Assembly (NCBI RefSeq): GCF_002754475.1
Contig: NZ_PEFL01000001.1
Span: 2,976,001 to 3,040,000 of the forward strand
Length of the DNA stretch: 64,000 nucleotides
Direction: 5' to 3'
Origin: Comamonas sp. 26
GTDB lineage: Bacteria; Pseudomonadota; Gammaproteobacteria; Burkholderiales; Burkholderiaceae_C
Within the stretch, counting starts at the first letter, position 1. Every line of letters starts with the position of its first letter. The position numbers and the translations under genes were made by a program. Of this stretch, positions 18,710-28,787 are shown in pieces. The notes beneath the pieces were generated by a model. The model had not been told where the DNA came from. It made no database searches and saw only the letters and a list, made by a program, of their open reading frames with translations.

Positions 18710-19126
18710 TTAAGGCAGGGCGACTTGCACAGTGCCGCTGACATGGGAGCCCATGGAGTTGGTGCCCTTCAAGGTGACTTGGACGCTGCGCGTGGCATCG
18801 TTCTTCTCCGTCACGGAGGCCGTGAACTTCATCGTGTCACCAGGGTAATTAGGCGCACCCAGACGAATCTTCAGATCCATCAGACGCGACTCGGGGCCAG
18901 CCCAGCTTTCGACAAAACTCTGTACCAGACCATTGGTGGTCAGGATGTTCATGAAGATGTGGGGTGAGCCCAAAGCACGTGCGGCATCGCGGTCGTGGTG
19001 ACCGGGAAAGTAGTCACGCGTTGCAATGGCGCCGCCTGCAATCAGCGGCACAGTCACGGGCAGACTCAGGGGTTGGAGTTCGTCGCCGACGTTCACCGAT
19101 TCAAAGCGAGGTGTTTGATTTGCCAT
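18710..19126 (-). CDS. MaoC-like hydratase, ChsH1-like
   Basis: This 138-residue hotdog-fold protein has the segments FFPGHHDRDAAR-type (here YFPGHHDRDAARALG), IFMNILTTNGLVQSFVESW and TGTVQ-like C-terminal strands (HVSGTVQVALP). Such short MaoC proteins act with MaoC-DUF35 partners as heteromeric enoyl-CoA hydratases, as in ChsH1-ChsH2. The partner candidate is at 20270 in the same operon. The ATG has AAGGAGAC upstream. Confidence 0.83.
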   Translation of the reverse strand: MANQTPRFESVNVGDELQPLSLPVTVPLIAGGAIATRDYFPGHHDRDAARALGSPHIFMNILTTNGLVQSFVESWAGPESRLMDLKIRLGAPNYPGDTMKFTASVTEKNDATRSVQVTLKGTNSMGSHVSGTVQVALP

Positions 19127-19138
19127 GATGTTGTCTCC

Positions 19139-20254
19139 TTAGCGGTCTTCAGGAAGGTCGTACTTCCAGCCGAGCGTGTCGTTGTCTGCGAGCCACTGGC
19201 CCAGGGCTTCCAGGTGCTGATCGGCGCTGCCGAACTCAACAGCCAGCGCGCGGCACCAGAGCAGGTAGCGGTGCATGTGATAGGTCACATCCACACCCAT
19301 GCCGCCGTGCAGGTGCTGTGCCACGCGGCCAATCTTCAAGCCCAGCTCATTGGACTGAGCGCGCACTGCGTGCGCCTGAGGTGCGCAAGGCAGGTTGGCA
19401 TCTAGTCGCCAGACCAGCTGGCTCAGGGCGCTGCGCTGGGACTGCAAAAGAATGTAGCCATCTGCCATCTGGCCTTGCACCAGCTGGAAGGTGCCAATGG
19501 GGCGGTCAAACTGCTTGCGCTCGGTCACGTATTCCACGGTGCGGCGCAATTGCTCCTGCGTCACGCCTTGCTGCAGGCTGGCCAGGCAGGCAATCGCCTG
19601 CTCGCTCACCCACTCCACTGCGCGGCTGCTCAGCACAGCGATCACGGGGGTGGCACTGAACTGAATGTCGGCCACAGCGCAATAGTCCTGGCGCATGCCA
19701 TCGACACGCAGAACGCCAGCGGCTTGCAGGTTGACCAGTACCATTTTGGTAGCACCTGTCTCAGTTGTGGCGGCCACCAGAGCCAGGTTCGCCTGTGCTG
19801 CCAGAGCGACGGCATTGAGCGACCCGTGCAGCTGGTCATCCTTGATCTGCAGCGAGGGGCCACGGCTGGCGACCAGGTTTTCCAGCGACAGCGCAATCAG
19901 CGCGCCTTCCAGAACCGATTGCACCGCTGCCGTGACACGGGGGTCATCGCCACCAAACTTGGCCACCGCAGCAGCAGCTACTTGCTGCTGCCACAAAGGA
20001 ACCTGCGCCAGAAAGCGGCCCTGCTGCTCCAGCACGGCCAGCAGCTCGGTCGTTCCTAGACCCAGGCCACCCGCGGCCTCGGGCACCAGAATGGTGTTCA
20101 GGCCAGAGGCAACGCATTGCTGCCACAGGTCCTGCATGAAAGGCTGACCCGAGGCATCGTGCTCGCGCAGCTTGTCGTCGGTGCAATAGTCAGCAAACAG
20201 GCTTTGCGCCATGTCTGCAAATGCACGCTGGTCTTCAGTCAGTTGAAAGTCCAT
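19139..20254 (-). CDS. Acyl-CoA dehydrogenase, ChsE2-like subunit
   Basis: This 371-residue ACAD starts MDFQLTEDQRAFADMAQSLF and has RVAQHLHGGMGVDVTYHMHRYLLW at the C-terminus. It lacks the SEP-AGSD motif block. This is the partner type that complements the ChsE1-like subunit at 16307. It begins 15 bases after the MaoC-DUF35 stop and ends 12 bases before the small MaoC gene. Confidence 0.85.
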   Translation of the reverse strand: MDFQLTEDQRAFADMAQSLFADYCTDDKLREHDASGQPFMQDLWQQCVASGLNTILVPEAAGGLGLGTTELLAVLEQQGRFLAQVPLWQQQVAAAAVAKFGGDDPRVTAAVQSVLEGALIALSLENLVASRGPSLQIKDDQLHGSLNAVALAAQANLALVAATTETGATKMVLVNLQAAGVLRVDGMRQDYCAVADIQFSATPVIAVLSSRAVEWVSEQAIACLASLQQGVTQEQLRRTVEYVTERKQFDRPIGTFQLVQGQMADGYILLQSQRSALSQLVWRLDANLPCAPQAHAVRAQSNELGLKIGRVAQHLHGGMGVDVTYHMHRYLLWCRALAVEFGSADQHLEALGQWLADNDTLGWKYDLPEDR

Positions 20255-20269
20255 GACAGGCTCCTCAAC

Positions 20270-21220
20270 TCAGGCCACAGGGCGGAACTGGGGCAGCGTC
20301 AGTTCACCATCATTAAAGGTGTTGAACTCGACCTGAACCTTCTGACCCACCTGCACATCGCCGGGCTTGATGCCGACCAGCTGCGCAATCAGGCGTACGC
20401 CCTCTTCCAGCTCAATCAGACCAATGGGGTTGGGATGATCGAACGGAGGCACTTCGGGGTAATGCATGACCACGAAGGAGTAAACGGTGCCCTTGCCGCT
20501 GGCCTCCACCGTATCCCAGTCAAACGAGTGGCACTTGGGGCAGACGGGGCCGGGTGGGTGGTGCAGGTCACCACAGCTTGTGCAGCGCTGAATCAGCAAC
20601 TTGCCTTGCTTGGCACCTTCCCAGAAGAAACGGTTGTCATCGCTCACGCCAGGCGCAGGGCGCTTGATCTTGGGCGCTGCCGCTTCAGCAGCCGGTGCAG
20701 GCGTGTGCACATTGGCAGGACGGAACTTGAAGACGCGGAACATCAGCTGACCGACCTTCTCGTCTTCGCCATTTTTGGCCTTGATCGAGAAGAAATCCAT
20801 GATCAGCGTGACAAAGTAGCCCGTGCCCAGACCCGTGGTCTTTTCTTCGCTGATCGCTTCCAGACGCGTGGTGTAGTACAGGTCCTCACCCTCAACCACA
20901 TCGCGGTCAAACGTCAGCTCGGAGTTCACCGCCACGGTAGATGGAAAGTTGTGCGCCTCGATCTGCTTCAGAACCTCATAGGGGTTCTCGGTGGTGGAGC
21001 CCGGCGGATAGTTGTTCTGCACCGGGCCTTCCATGCACCAGACCTGCAACATGGCTGGCGGCGCAATGATCTTGCCTTCGCTGTTGGTTTTGACAGTCAC
21101 GCCCATCAGCTCGCACCACTGGCGAATCATCGGGCTGTTGACCTTATCCCAGGCATAGATACGCCCGTACTGCTTGCCCACGTAGGTGCGGACTTCTGTC
21201 ATCCAGTCTTGATCGGTCAA
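20270..21220 (-). CDS. MaoC-DUF35 fusion protein, ChsH2-like
   Basis: This 316-residue protein has an N-terminal MaoC-like domain (about 1-165; VNSELTFDRDVVEGEDLYY). A Pro/Ala-rich linker (about 165-190) leads to a C-terminal DUF35 domain with a zinc ribbon CTSCGDLHHPPGPVCPKC and an OB-fold (GTVYSFVVMHYPEVPPF). This architecture is that of ChsH2: the MaoC part pairs with ChsH1 as hydratase and the DUF35 part binds the Ltp2 aldolase. All predicted partners are in this operon. The start is TTG, decided by AAGGAGAC 4 bases upstream; the first ATG lies too far from it. Confidence 0.88.
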   Translation of the reverse strand: MTDQDWMTEVRTYVGKQYGRIYAWDKVNSPMIRQWCELMGVTVKTNSEGKIIAPPAMLQVWCMEGPVQNNYPPGSTTENPYEVLKQIEAHNFPSTVAVNSELTFDRDVVEGEDLYYTTRLEAISEEKTTGLGTGYFVTLIMDFFSIKAKNGEDEKVGQLMFRVFKFRPANVHTPAPAAEAAAPKIKRPAPGVSDDNRFFWEGAKQGKLLIQRCTSCGDLHHPPGPVCPKCHSFDWDTVEASGKGTVYSFVVMHYPEVPPFDHPNPIGLIELEEGVRLIAQLVGIKPGDVQVGQKVQVEFNTFNDGELTLPQFRPVA

Positions 21221-21238
21221 GATTGTCTCCTTTGAAAT

Positions 21239-22030
21239 TCAGTGATTTTTCTTTGCGGAATCTGAGTTCGAGGCCCCCAGAAATGCCGGGCGCTCACCGC
21301 CGCCATGCAGCAGCAAATTCGTGCCGCTCATGTATGACGCACGCTTGGACGCCACATACAGGCAGGCGTTGGCAATGTCCTCTGGCTCGGCCAGACGACC
21401 TGCGGGAATCGTTTGTGCGACGGAGGCAATCCCTTCGTCGTCACCAAAGTGCAGATGTGATTGCTCGGTACGCACCAGACCGGGGCTCACAGCCACCACG
21501 CGCACCTTGGGGGCCCACTCCACCGCCAGCGAGCTGACCAGACTCAGCACAGCCGCCTTGGCCGCGCCATAGGCCGCTGTACCGGGCGAGGGGCGCAGTG
21601 CGCTGATGCTGCCGATACAGACAATCACACCGCCGCCGTCCTGCTCCTGCATGACGGCATTGGCCGCCTGCGATGCATGCAGCGTGGAGAAAAGATTGAG
21701 GCGCAGCACGCCTTCATGAAAGCGGGGCGAGACCGTAGCGGCATCCACCGCTGGCGCACCGCCGGCGTTGTTGACGAGAACGTCCAGGCGACCATGGCGG
21801 GTTTTCACCGCGTCAATCAGGTCCTTGACAGCCTGAGCCTCGCGGACATCGCAAGCGATGAAATCCGCAGTGCGCCCGGAAGCGGCTGGCAGCTCCTCTG
21901 GCTGCTGGCGACCGCAAACCACCACCGTGGCTCCCGCTGCCAGAAATGCCTGAGCAATGCCCTTGCCGATGCCCTTGGTGCCGCCAGTCACCAGAACCAC
22001 TTGATGTTGAAAGTCGTTATTCGTATCCAT
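21239..22030 (-). CDS. Short-chain dehydrogenase/reductase
   Basis: This protein of about 263 residues is a classical SDR with VTGGTKGIGKG for NAD(P) binding, NNAGG, and the catalytic Ser (IGSISALR) and YGAAK. It would oxidise or reduce a steroid hydroxyl/ketone or a 3-hydroxyacyl-CoA. It is the first gene of the igr-like minus-strand operon, directly behind the palindrome at 22067. I take the ATG at 22030; an in-frame GTG at 22054 would add 8 residues. Confidence 0.85.
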   Translation of the reverse strand: MDTNNDFQHQVVLVTGGTKGIGKGIAQAFLAAGATVVVCGRQQPEELPAASGRTADFIACDVREAQAVKDLIDAVKTRHGRLDVLVNNAGGAPAVDAATVSPRFHEGVLRLNLFSTLHASQAANAVMQEQDGGGVIVCIGSISALRPSPGTAAYGAAKAAVLSLVSSLAVEWAPKVRVVAVSPGLVRTEQSHLHFGDDEGIASVAQTIPAGRLAEPEDIANACLYVASKRASYMSGTNLLLHGGGERPAFLGASNSDSAKKNH

Positions 22031-22066
22031 GGCTGCCAATTTAGGTTTCAGCACTCACCGCAGATA

Positions 22067-22083
22067 CGTCCAAAAGGACGATG
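22067..22083 (+). promoter_or_regulatory. Operator-like palindrome CGTCC-AAAA-GGACGATG
   Basis: This is a perfect 5-bp inverted repeat with a 4-base spacer, followed by ATG. It lies between the divergent SDR (igr-like operon) and the enoyl-CoA hydratase, so one site could control both directions. It is among the best copies of the recurring motif. Confidence 0.6.
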
Positions 22084-22138
22084 TAACTCACTCCCCGTAA
22101 AACGACCATCCCCTCAGATCAAACCCTTGGAATGCCTT

Positions 22139-22951
22139 ATGACTACATCGCCGTCTGCTATTGAAAACATGGAAAGCGCCGAGCAGGAGCTGCTGGTACA
22201 GCGCGCGGAGAACGGCGTCGTTATCGTCAAGCTCAACCGCCCGCAGGCCACCAATGCCCTGAGCCTGTCGCTGCAGGCCGCGCTGTCGCAGACATTTCAG
22301 GAGCTAAGCCATGACGACAGCGTGCGTTGCATCGTGCTCACCGGTGGCGAAAAAGTGTTTGCCGCGGGCGGCGACATCAAGAGCATGGACTCCTGCGGCC
22401 CTATAGAAATCATGAAGCGCCACACCGAGCGCGTCTGGGCGCCCATTGAAAACTGCCCCAAGCCCATCATTGCCGCCGTCTGCGGCTATGCCTTTGGCGG
22501 CGGGGCTGAGCTGGCCATGCACTGCGACATCATCATTGCCGGCCAGAGCGCCAGCTTTGCCCAGCCAGAGATTCGCATCGGCATCATGCCGGGCATCGGC
22601 GGCACCCAGCGACTGGTGCGCGCCGTGGGCAAATTCCAGGCCATGCGCATCCTGCTAACCGGCAAACCCGTGACCGCCGACGAGGCTTACGCCATGGGTC
22701 TGGTCAGCCTAGTCTGTGCAGACGATCAGGTAATCCCTGAGTCATTAAAAATGGCGAAATTGATTGCCAACATGCCACCGCTGGCCGTGGAGCAGATCAA
22801 GGAAGTCGTCATTGCAGGCATGGATGCATCGCTGGACACCGCTCTGATGCTTGAGCGCAAGGCCAACCAGATTCTGTTTGCTACGCTGGACCAGAAGGAA
22901 GGCATGAACGCGTTTATTGAGAAACGACAGGCGGTGTTCAAGGGGGAGTGA
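22139..22951 (+). CDS. Enoyl-CoA hydratase/isomerase (crotonase family)
   Basis: This 270-residue crotonase has AAGGDIKSM (oxyanion hole), AVCGYAFGGGAELAMHCDI and FAQPEIRIGIMPGIGG; the two Glu of the hydratase active site are present. It would hydrate a 2-enoyl-CoA in beta-oxidation of a side chain or ring fragment. The start is the ATG at 22139, at the beginning of the conserved region and behind a weak TTGGA. It is a single gene diverging from the igr-like operon, with no obvious terminator but a repeat element downstream. Confidence 0.88.
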   Translation: MTTSPSAIENMESAEQELLVQRAENGVVIVKLNRPQATNALSLSLQAALSQTFQELSHDDSVRCIVLTGGEKVFAAGGDIKSMDSCGPIEIMKRHTERVWAPIENCPKPIIAAVCGYAFGGGAELAMHCDIIIAGQSASFAQPEIRIGIMPGIGGTQRLVRAVGKFQAMRILLTGKPVTADEAYAMGLVSLVCADDQVIPESLKMAKLIANMPPLAVEQIKEVVIAGMDASLDTALMLERKANQILFATLDQKEGMNAFIEKRQAVFKGE

Positions 22952-23076
22952 GTGCCTTGATGGCGGTGAAAAGCCTGGCACGCTCCGCGCTGAATGATTG
23001 CCGCTATGCAGTAGCCGAACGACTGTTGCGCAGCAGCTAATCAACGACCTTGATGAAATCTTGCCCGGCAAGAATG

Positions 23077-23169
23077 CGCTATCAAAACAAAAGCTGCTTG
23101 CGCATGATATTCATAGATTTCAGATTAAAAGTATTCTGAAACCCAATCCAATCAAGCGCAAGCAGCTTT
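23077..23169. repeat. Comamonadaceae-type intergenic palindromic repeat, copy 1
   Basis: Outer arms AAAGCTGCTTGCGC (23090-23103) and GCGCAAGCAGCTTT (23156-23169) are perfect 14-bp inverted repeats. Inside them TTTCAGA (23118-23124) and TCTGAAA (23135-23141) form a second stem. The 27 bases 23077-23103 recur exactly at 53117-53143. Similar intergenic elements are common in this family of bacteria. Confidence 0.7.
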
Positions 23170-23176
23170 GAAATCA

Positions 23177-23197
23177 AGAGCAGGCTCACCCTGCTCT
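23177..23197 (-). terminator. Candidate terminator after ksi
   Basis: An 8-bp stem AGAGCAGG / CCTGCTCT with loop CTCAC lies 9 bases beyond the ksi stop. The U-tract on the minus strand is poor. Confidence 0.5.
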
Positions 23198-23205
23198 TTG
23201 CCGCA

Positions 23206-24421
<1,216 letters not shown>

Positions 24422-24456
24422 GTCTCTTCCTTGTCTTTTGGGTTGTTGGTGCCACA

Positions 24457-24466
24457 TCAAAGCCCA
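24457..24466 (+). promoter_or_regulatory. Possible repressor operator element TCAAAGCCCA upstream of hsdA
   Basis: This decamer lies 36 bases upstream of the hsdA start. From memory, a decamer of this sequence was reported as a repressor (RepA) operator element of hsdA in C. testosteroni. I cannot verify that here, and the distances reported there may differ. Confidence 0.35.
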
Positions 24467-24484
24467 AGCCTGCGGCCTGCACCA

Positions 24485-24501
24485 CATGCAAACGGACGAT
24501 G
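24485..24501 (+). promoter_or_regulatory. Operator-like half-site CATGC-AAAC-GGACGATG
   Basis: The right half GGACGATG of the recurring motif is intact and the left half is degenerate. It lies between divergent hsdA and the flavin reductase, 69 bases upstream of the latter, and points toward it. Confidence 0.4.
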
Positions 24502-24569
24502 TGATCAGCCTTTGGAAAAATTACTGTGGTGCTTCTGCATTGGCATCGCCATAGTCTGCTGAGCACCTC

Positions 24570-26585
24570 ATGTACCCCTCTTTGTTCCAGCCCATTCGTG
24601 TGGGCCACCTCGCTCTGAAGAATCGCATTCTGATGGGCTCCATGCATACCGGCCTGGAGGATCAGGCTCAAGGCTTCGAGAAGCTGGCCGTCTTCTATGC
24701 CGAGCGGGCCCGCGAGGGGCTGCAGCTGATTGTGACAGGTGGTTTTGGCGTCAACACCCATGCGCTGGGCATGCCAGAAAATGCCGAATTCTCCACCCTC
24801 TGTACACCCGAGCAGGCCGAGCGGCACCGCATCATCACGCAGTCCGTGCATGCCGAGGGCTGCCACATCCTCATGCAGCTGCTGCATGTGGGGCGCTACG
24901 ACCACGGCAGCGGCGGCGTATCACCCAGCAGCGTGATCTCCAAGCTCAGCAACCGCAGCTCGCTGGAGCTGAGCCATGAGCAAATCGAGCAAATCATTGC
25001 CGACCATGTGCGCTGCGCGCTGCTGGCCAAAGATGCAGGCTACGACGGCGTGGAAATCATGGGCGGAGAAGGCTATCTGATCAACCAGTTTCTGGCCCCT
25101 GTCACCAACTTCCGCGAGGATGGCTGGGGCGGAGATGCCCAAGGCCGCAGCCGCTTTCCGCTGCGCATCGTGCAGGGCATTCGCGCAGCCTTGCCTGAGA
25201 ACTTTGTCATCAGCTTTCGCCTGTCGCTGATGGATCTGGTCGAGCATGGCAGCCACTGGCTGGAAGTGCTTGACCTGGCCCGCCAGCTTGAAGCGGCAGG
25301 CGTAGACCTTTTCAACACCAGCGTGGGCTGGCACGAGGCCCGCATACCCACCGTTGCCATGGTGGTGCCCCGCGCGGCCTTTAGCTGGGCTGCGCAGCAG
25401 CTCAAGCAGGCGGTGAGCGTGCCCGTGGTGGCCAGCAACCGCATCAACACCCCGGAAGTGGCGGACGATCTCATCGCTCAGGGTCACGCCGACATGGTGG
25501 CCATGGCCCGCCCGTTTCTGGCCGACCCGGCTTTTGTGCGCAAATCACAGGCGGGGCAGAGCAGCGCCATCAACACCTGCATTGCCTGCAATCAGGCATG
25601 CCTGGACCGAATCTTCACGCGCCAGCCAATCAGCTGTCTGGTCAACCCCCGCGCCTGCCGCGAGTGGGAGTGGCCAATCAAGAAGGCTGAAAAATCGATC
25701 CGGCTTGCCGTGCTGGGCGCAGGCCCCGCAGGTCTCGCCTGCGCCCGCGAGGCCGCAGAGCGCGGCCACCGCGTGACCCTGTTTGAGCCCAGCATCCGCA
25801 TTGGCGGTCAACTGTTTCTGGCGCAGAAAATTCCCGGCAAGCAAGAACTGGGTGAAACGCTGCGCTATTTTGAAAGCGAAATTCAGCGCTTGGGCATTGA
25901 GCTGCGCCTGAACACCACGCCCAATGTGGCTGTGCTGGCCGACTTTGATCATGTGGTGGTTGCCAGCGGCGTGGTGCCACGGCGCAGCGGCATTGCCGGC
26001 GAGAACAATGCCAAGGTGCTGGACTATATGGAGGCGCTGCGCAACCCGCGCTTTCTGGGCGAGCGCGTCGCCATTGTGGGCGCAGGCCCGCTGGGTTTTG
26101 ATGTGGCCGAACTACTGAGCCACAGCAAGGCTGAGGACGGCAGCGTGGCTACCTTTGAGCGCGAATGGGGCATTGACCAGAAACGCGAGCTGCGCGGCGG
26201 CATCAAGCCCATCGAAACCATCGAATCTCCCCGGCAGCTCTGGCTGCTTCAGCGCAGCAAGCTGCCCATGGGTAAAACCCTGCCCACCACCACAGGCTGG
26301 ATTCGCCGCACCAAACTCAAGAACAAAAGTGCCCGCCTGTTCAACGATGTGAAGTACATCCACATCGACGACAACGGCCTGCACCTGCGCATAGGTGGCG
26401 AGCAGCGCTGCCTGAGCGTGGACAACATCGTGGTCTGCGCCGGACAGGAGCCTCACAACCCCTGGTCGGCCCGACTTGAAGCACACAATATTGCGCATAC
26501 CGTGATTGGCGGAGCGCGAGATGCTCACCAAATTGATGCGACACGAGCCATCAACGAAGGCGCAGAACTCGGCAGAAAACTATAG
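24570..26585 (+). CDS. FMN/4Fe-4S/FAD oxidoreductase (2,4-dienoyl-CoA reductase/OYE family)
   Basis: This 671-residue protein has an N-terminal old-yellow-enzyme TIM barrel (about 1-340; FQPIRVGHLALKNRILMGSM). A four-Cys cluster motif follows near residues 340-360 (CIACNQACLDRI, then SCLVN), and then a C-terminal FAD/NAD(P)H module with GAGPAGLACARE and IVGAGPLGFDVAE. This is the FadH/BaiCD/BaiH architecture, which reduces conjugated dienoyl-CoA or 4-ene/4,6-diene 3-oxosteroids. Given the adjacent hsdA and ksi, steroid double-bond reduction is likely but not proven. It is followed after 15 bases by a paralogue. Confidence 0.88.
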   Translation: MYPSLFQPIRVGHLALKNRILMGSMHTGLEDQAQGFEKLAVFYAERAREGLQLIVTGGFGVNTHALGMPENAEFSTLCTPEQAERHRIITQSVHAEGCHILMQLLHVGRYDHGSGGVSPSSVISKLSNRSSLELSHEQIEQIIADHVRCALLAKDAGYDGVEIMGGEGYLINQFLAPVTNFREDGWGGDAQGRSRFPLRIVQGIRAALPENFVISFRLSLMDLVEHGSHWLEVLDLARQLEAAGVDLFNTSVGWHEARIPTVAMVVPRAAFSWAAQQLKQAVSVPVVASNRINTPEVADDLIAQGHADMVAMARPFLADPAFVRKSQAGQSSAINTCIACNQACLDRIFTRQPISCLVNPRACREWEWPIKKAEKSIRLAVLGAGPAGLACAREAAERGHRVTLFEPSIRIGGQLFLAQKIPGKQELGETLRYFESEIQRLGIELRLNTTPNVAVLADFDHVVVASGVVPRRSGIAGENNAKVLDYMEALRNPRFLGERVAIVGAGPLGFDVAELLSHSKAEDGSVATFEREWGIDQKRELRGGIKPIETIESPRQLWLLQRSKLPMGKTLPTTTGWIRRTKLKNKSARLFNDVKYIHIDDNGLHLRIGGEQRCLSVDNIVVCAGQEPHNPWSARLEAHNIAHTVIGGARDAHQIDATRAINEGAELGRKL

Positions 26586-26600
26586 GAGACAGAAAAGAAA

Positions 26601-28727
26601 ATGAGCAATCCCCACGCACCCCTGCTTCAGTCCGGACGCATAGGCTCCATGGAACTGAAAAACCGCATCGCCATGGCGCCCATGGGCGAGAACTATGGCG
26701 GCACTGACGGCATCTGCGGCGAACGCGCCCAGGCCTACTACGAAGAGCGCGCCAAGGGCGGAACCGGCCTCATCATCATGGGCACGGCCGCCATATCTTG
26801 GCCTTCAGGCACTAGCGAGCCACACCAGTTGGGTATCTCGGAGGATTCGTTCATTCCAGGTCTGGCCGAAGTCACGCGCCGCGTGCACGCGCACGGTGGC
26901 AAGGTCGCTATCCAGATCAACCACAGCGGCAAAGTCGCTGCCAATGACCGCTCTCATGGCCGCGAGATGTGGGTATCGTCCATGCCTCCGGATGGCCCCG
27001 TGGCAGAGGCCATGCGTACCGTCACACCCAAGGAGTTCTCGACCTTCGTCGGTGTGGGCCCCTACCCTGACCGCTACCGCGTGATGGACAAGGCCGACAT
27101 CGCACAGATGATCGAATGGTTTGGAGCCGCCGCCGTGCGCGCCAAGCAGGCCAATTTCGATGCGGTTGAAGTGCACTGCGCGCACAACTACATGATTGCG
27201 AACTTCCTCTCACCCTTCTTCAACAGCCGCACCGATGAATACGGCGGCAGCTATGAAAACCGCAGCCGCCTGCTGCGCGAGGTGCTGACCGAAGTGCGCA
27301 AGCGCGTGGGCCCGGACTTCCCGGTCTGGGTGCGTCTGGACTCTGAAGAGATGCACACACCCGGTGGCATCGTCATGGAAGAAGCGCTCAAGAGCGCCAA
27401 GCTCTGCGAAGAGCTGGGCATGAACGCCATCAGCGTCTCGGCCTATGCACGCCTGCCCACTGGCACGGCATTCACCGATGCCCCCATTCCGCAAAAGCAG
27501 AACGCCTATCGCGACTTCGCCAAGCAGTTCAAGAAGGCGGTGAACATTCCCATTATTTCGGCAGGCCGCTGGGAACTGGACGATGCCGCTGACGCCTTGA
27601 ACAAGGGCGAGATTGACTTTGTGGCCATGGGCCGCAAGCTGCTGGCCGAGCCCGAAATAGCCAACAAGCTGCAGGCCAACGCCGCGCAGGATGTACGCCC
27701 CTGCATCTACTGCTATGCCTGCGTCAGCGAAATCTTCATCAACAAGGGCATCAAATGCGCGGTCAATGCCCAGACCGGGCACGAGACCACCAAGACCATC
27801 ACCTTTGCCGAAAAGCCCAAGCATGTGCTCATCGTCGGTGGTGGCCCTTCTGGCATGGAAGCGGCACGCGTGGCGGCCCTGCGCGGTCACCGCGTGACGC
27901 TGGCCGAGCGCAGTGACCGCCTGGGCGGCACGCTGTTCTTTGCCGCGCTGGCCTACCCGGAAAATGGCCGTCTGCTGGACTATCTGGTCAAGCAGATGAA
28001 GCACCCGCAGATCGATGTGCGCCTGAACACCACGGTAGATGCCCAATTGCTGGCCGACCTCAAGCCCGACGAAATTCTGGTGGGCACCGGTGCCAAGCGC
28101 GCTGCGCCCCCGATTCCCGGCGCCAATCAAGACCATGTGTGGAGCGGTGACGAGCTGCGCCGCCTGATGACGGGCGACCGCGCCGACGAGATTGCCAAGG
28201 CCAAGCTGAACCTGGCCGAGCGCGCACTGTTCAAGGCTGGCGGCATGCTCAAGGTGACGGACAGCACTGCAGCGATTCAGAATCTGTCCAAGCTGTGGAT
28301 GCCTTTGGGCAAGCGGGTAACCATTATTGGCGCGGGTCTGGTGGGTCTGGAGCTGGCCGAGTTCCTGATTGAGCGCGGCCGCGAAGTCACGGTTCTGGAC
28401 CCTGGCACACACCCCGGTTCTGAGCTACCCATCGTGCGCCGCTGGCGCGTGTATGACGCCGTGAAGAACCACGGCAAGCTGCTGATGCAAGCCAACGTCA
28501 CCCAGATCGACCGCAAGGAAGTCATCTGGACCGACAAAAAAGGCGAGGAATACCGCACGCCTGCTGACTCCGTCGTTCTGGCCATGGGTGCCGAGGCCGA
28601 CTCCACCGTTGCCGATCAGCTGCAGTCCATCACACAGACACCCGTGCGCCGCATTGGTGACTGCAACGATCTGGGCTATATCGAGGGCGCCATGCACTCG
28701 GGCCACCAGGCCGGCCGCACCATCTGA
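26601..28727 (+). CDS. FMN/4Fe-4S/FAD oxidoreductase, second paralogue
   Basis: This 708-residue protein has the same three-part layout as its upstream neighbour: TIM barrel starting GRIGSMELKNRIAMAPMG with NFLSPFFNSRTDEYGGS, cluster cysteines CIYCYACVSE and KCAVN near residues 370-390, and FAD/NAD domains with IVGGGPSGMEAARV and IIGAGLVGLELAEF. It is clearly diverged from the first copy. Two such reductases in tandem recall the BaiCD/BaiH pair, which reduce stereochemically different 3-oxo-delta4 bile-acid CoA esters; assignment to substrates here is inference. AGGAGACAG lies upstream of the ATG. Confidence 0.88.
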   Translation: MSNPHAPLLQSGRIGSMELKNRIAMAPMGENYGGTDGICGERAQAYYEERAKGGTGLIIMGTAAISWPSGTSEPHQLGISEDSFIPGLAEVTRRVHAHGGKVAIQINHSGKVAANDRSHGREMWVSSMPPDGPVAEAMRTVTPKEFSTFVGVGPYPDRYRVMDKADIAQMIEWFGAAAVRAKQANFDAVEVHCAHNYMIANFLSPFFNSRTDEYGGSYENRSRLLREVLTEVRKRVGPDFPVWVRLDSEEMHTPGGIVMEEALKSAKLCEELGMNAISVSAYARLPTGTAFTDAPIPQKQNAYRDFAKQFKKAVNIPIISAGRWELDDAADALNKGEIDFVAMGRKLLAEPEIANKLQANAAQDVRPCIYCYACVSEIFINKGIKCAVNAQTGHETTKTITFAEKPKHVLIVGGGPSGMEAARVAALRGHRVTLAERSDRLGGTLFFAALAYPENGRLLDYLVKQMKHPQIDVRLNTTVDAQLLADLKPDEILVGTGAKRAAPPIPGANQDHVWSGDELRRLMTGDRADEIAKAKLNLAERALFKAGGMLKVTDSTAAIQNLSKLWMPLGKRVTIIGAGLVGLELAEFLIERGREVTVLDPGTHPGSELPIVRRWRVYDAVKNHGKLLMQANVTQIDRKEVIWTDKKGEEYRTPADSVVLAMGAEADSTVADQLQSITQTPVRRIGDCNDLGYIEGAMHSGHQAGRTI

Positions 28728-28737
28728 TTTGATAGCT

Positions 28738-28772
28738 AATACCGCATGCAGTGATTGAGCTGCAGCGGTATT
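28738..28772. repeat. Intergenic hairpin repeat
   Basis: Arms AATACCGC / GCGGTATT with an inner stem TGCAG / CTGCA and one bulged base lie just after the second reductase, preceded by TTTGATAGCT. This resembles a Comamonadaceae interspersed element and could also act as a transcript-end hairpin. Confidence 0.5.
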
Positions 28773-28787
28773 TGATTCAAACTCACA

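Noticed and set aside
22952..23076. Short plus-strand frame (about MAVKSLARSALND) after the enoyl-CoA hydratase
   Set aside because: Too short and without similarity that I can recognise; it may be a remnant but gives no support for a gene.
27571..27586. GGACGATG inside the second flavin reductase gene
   Set aside because: Only a half-site with no GTCC partner at the 4-base spacing and inside coding sequence, so it is probably chance.
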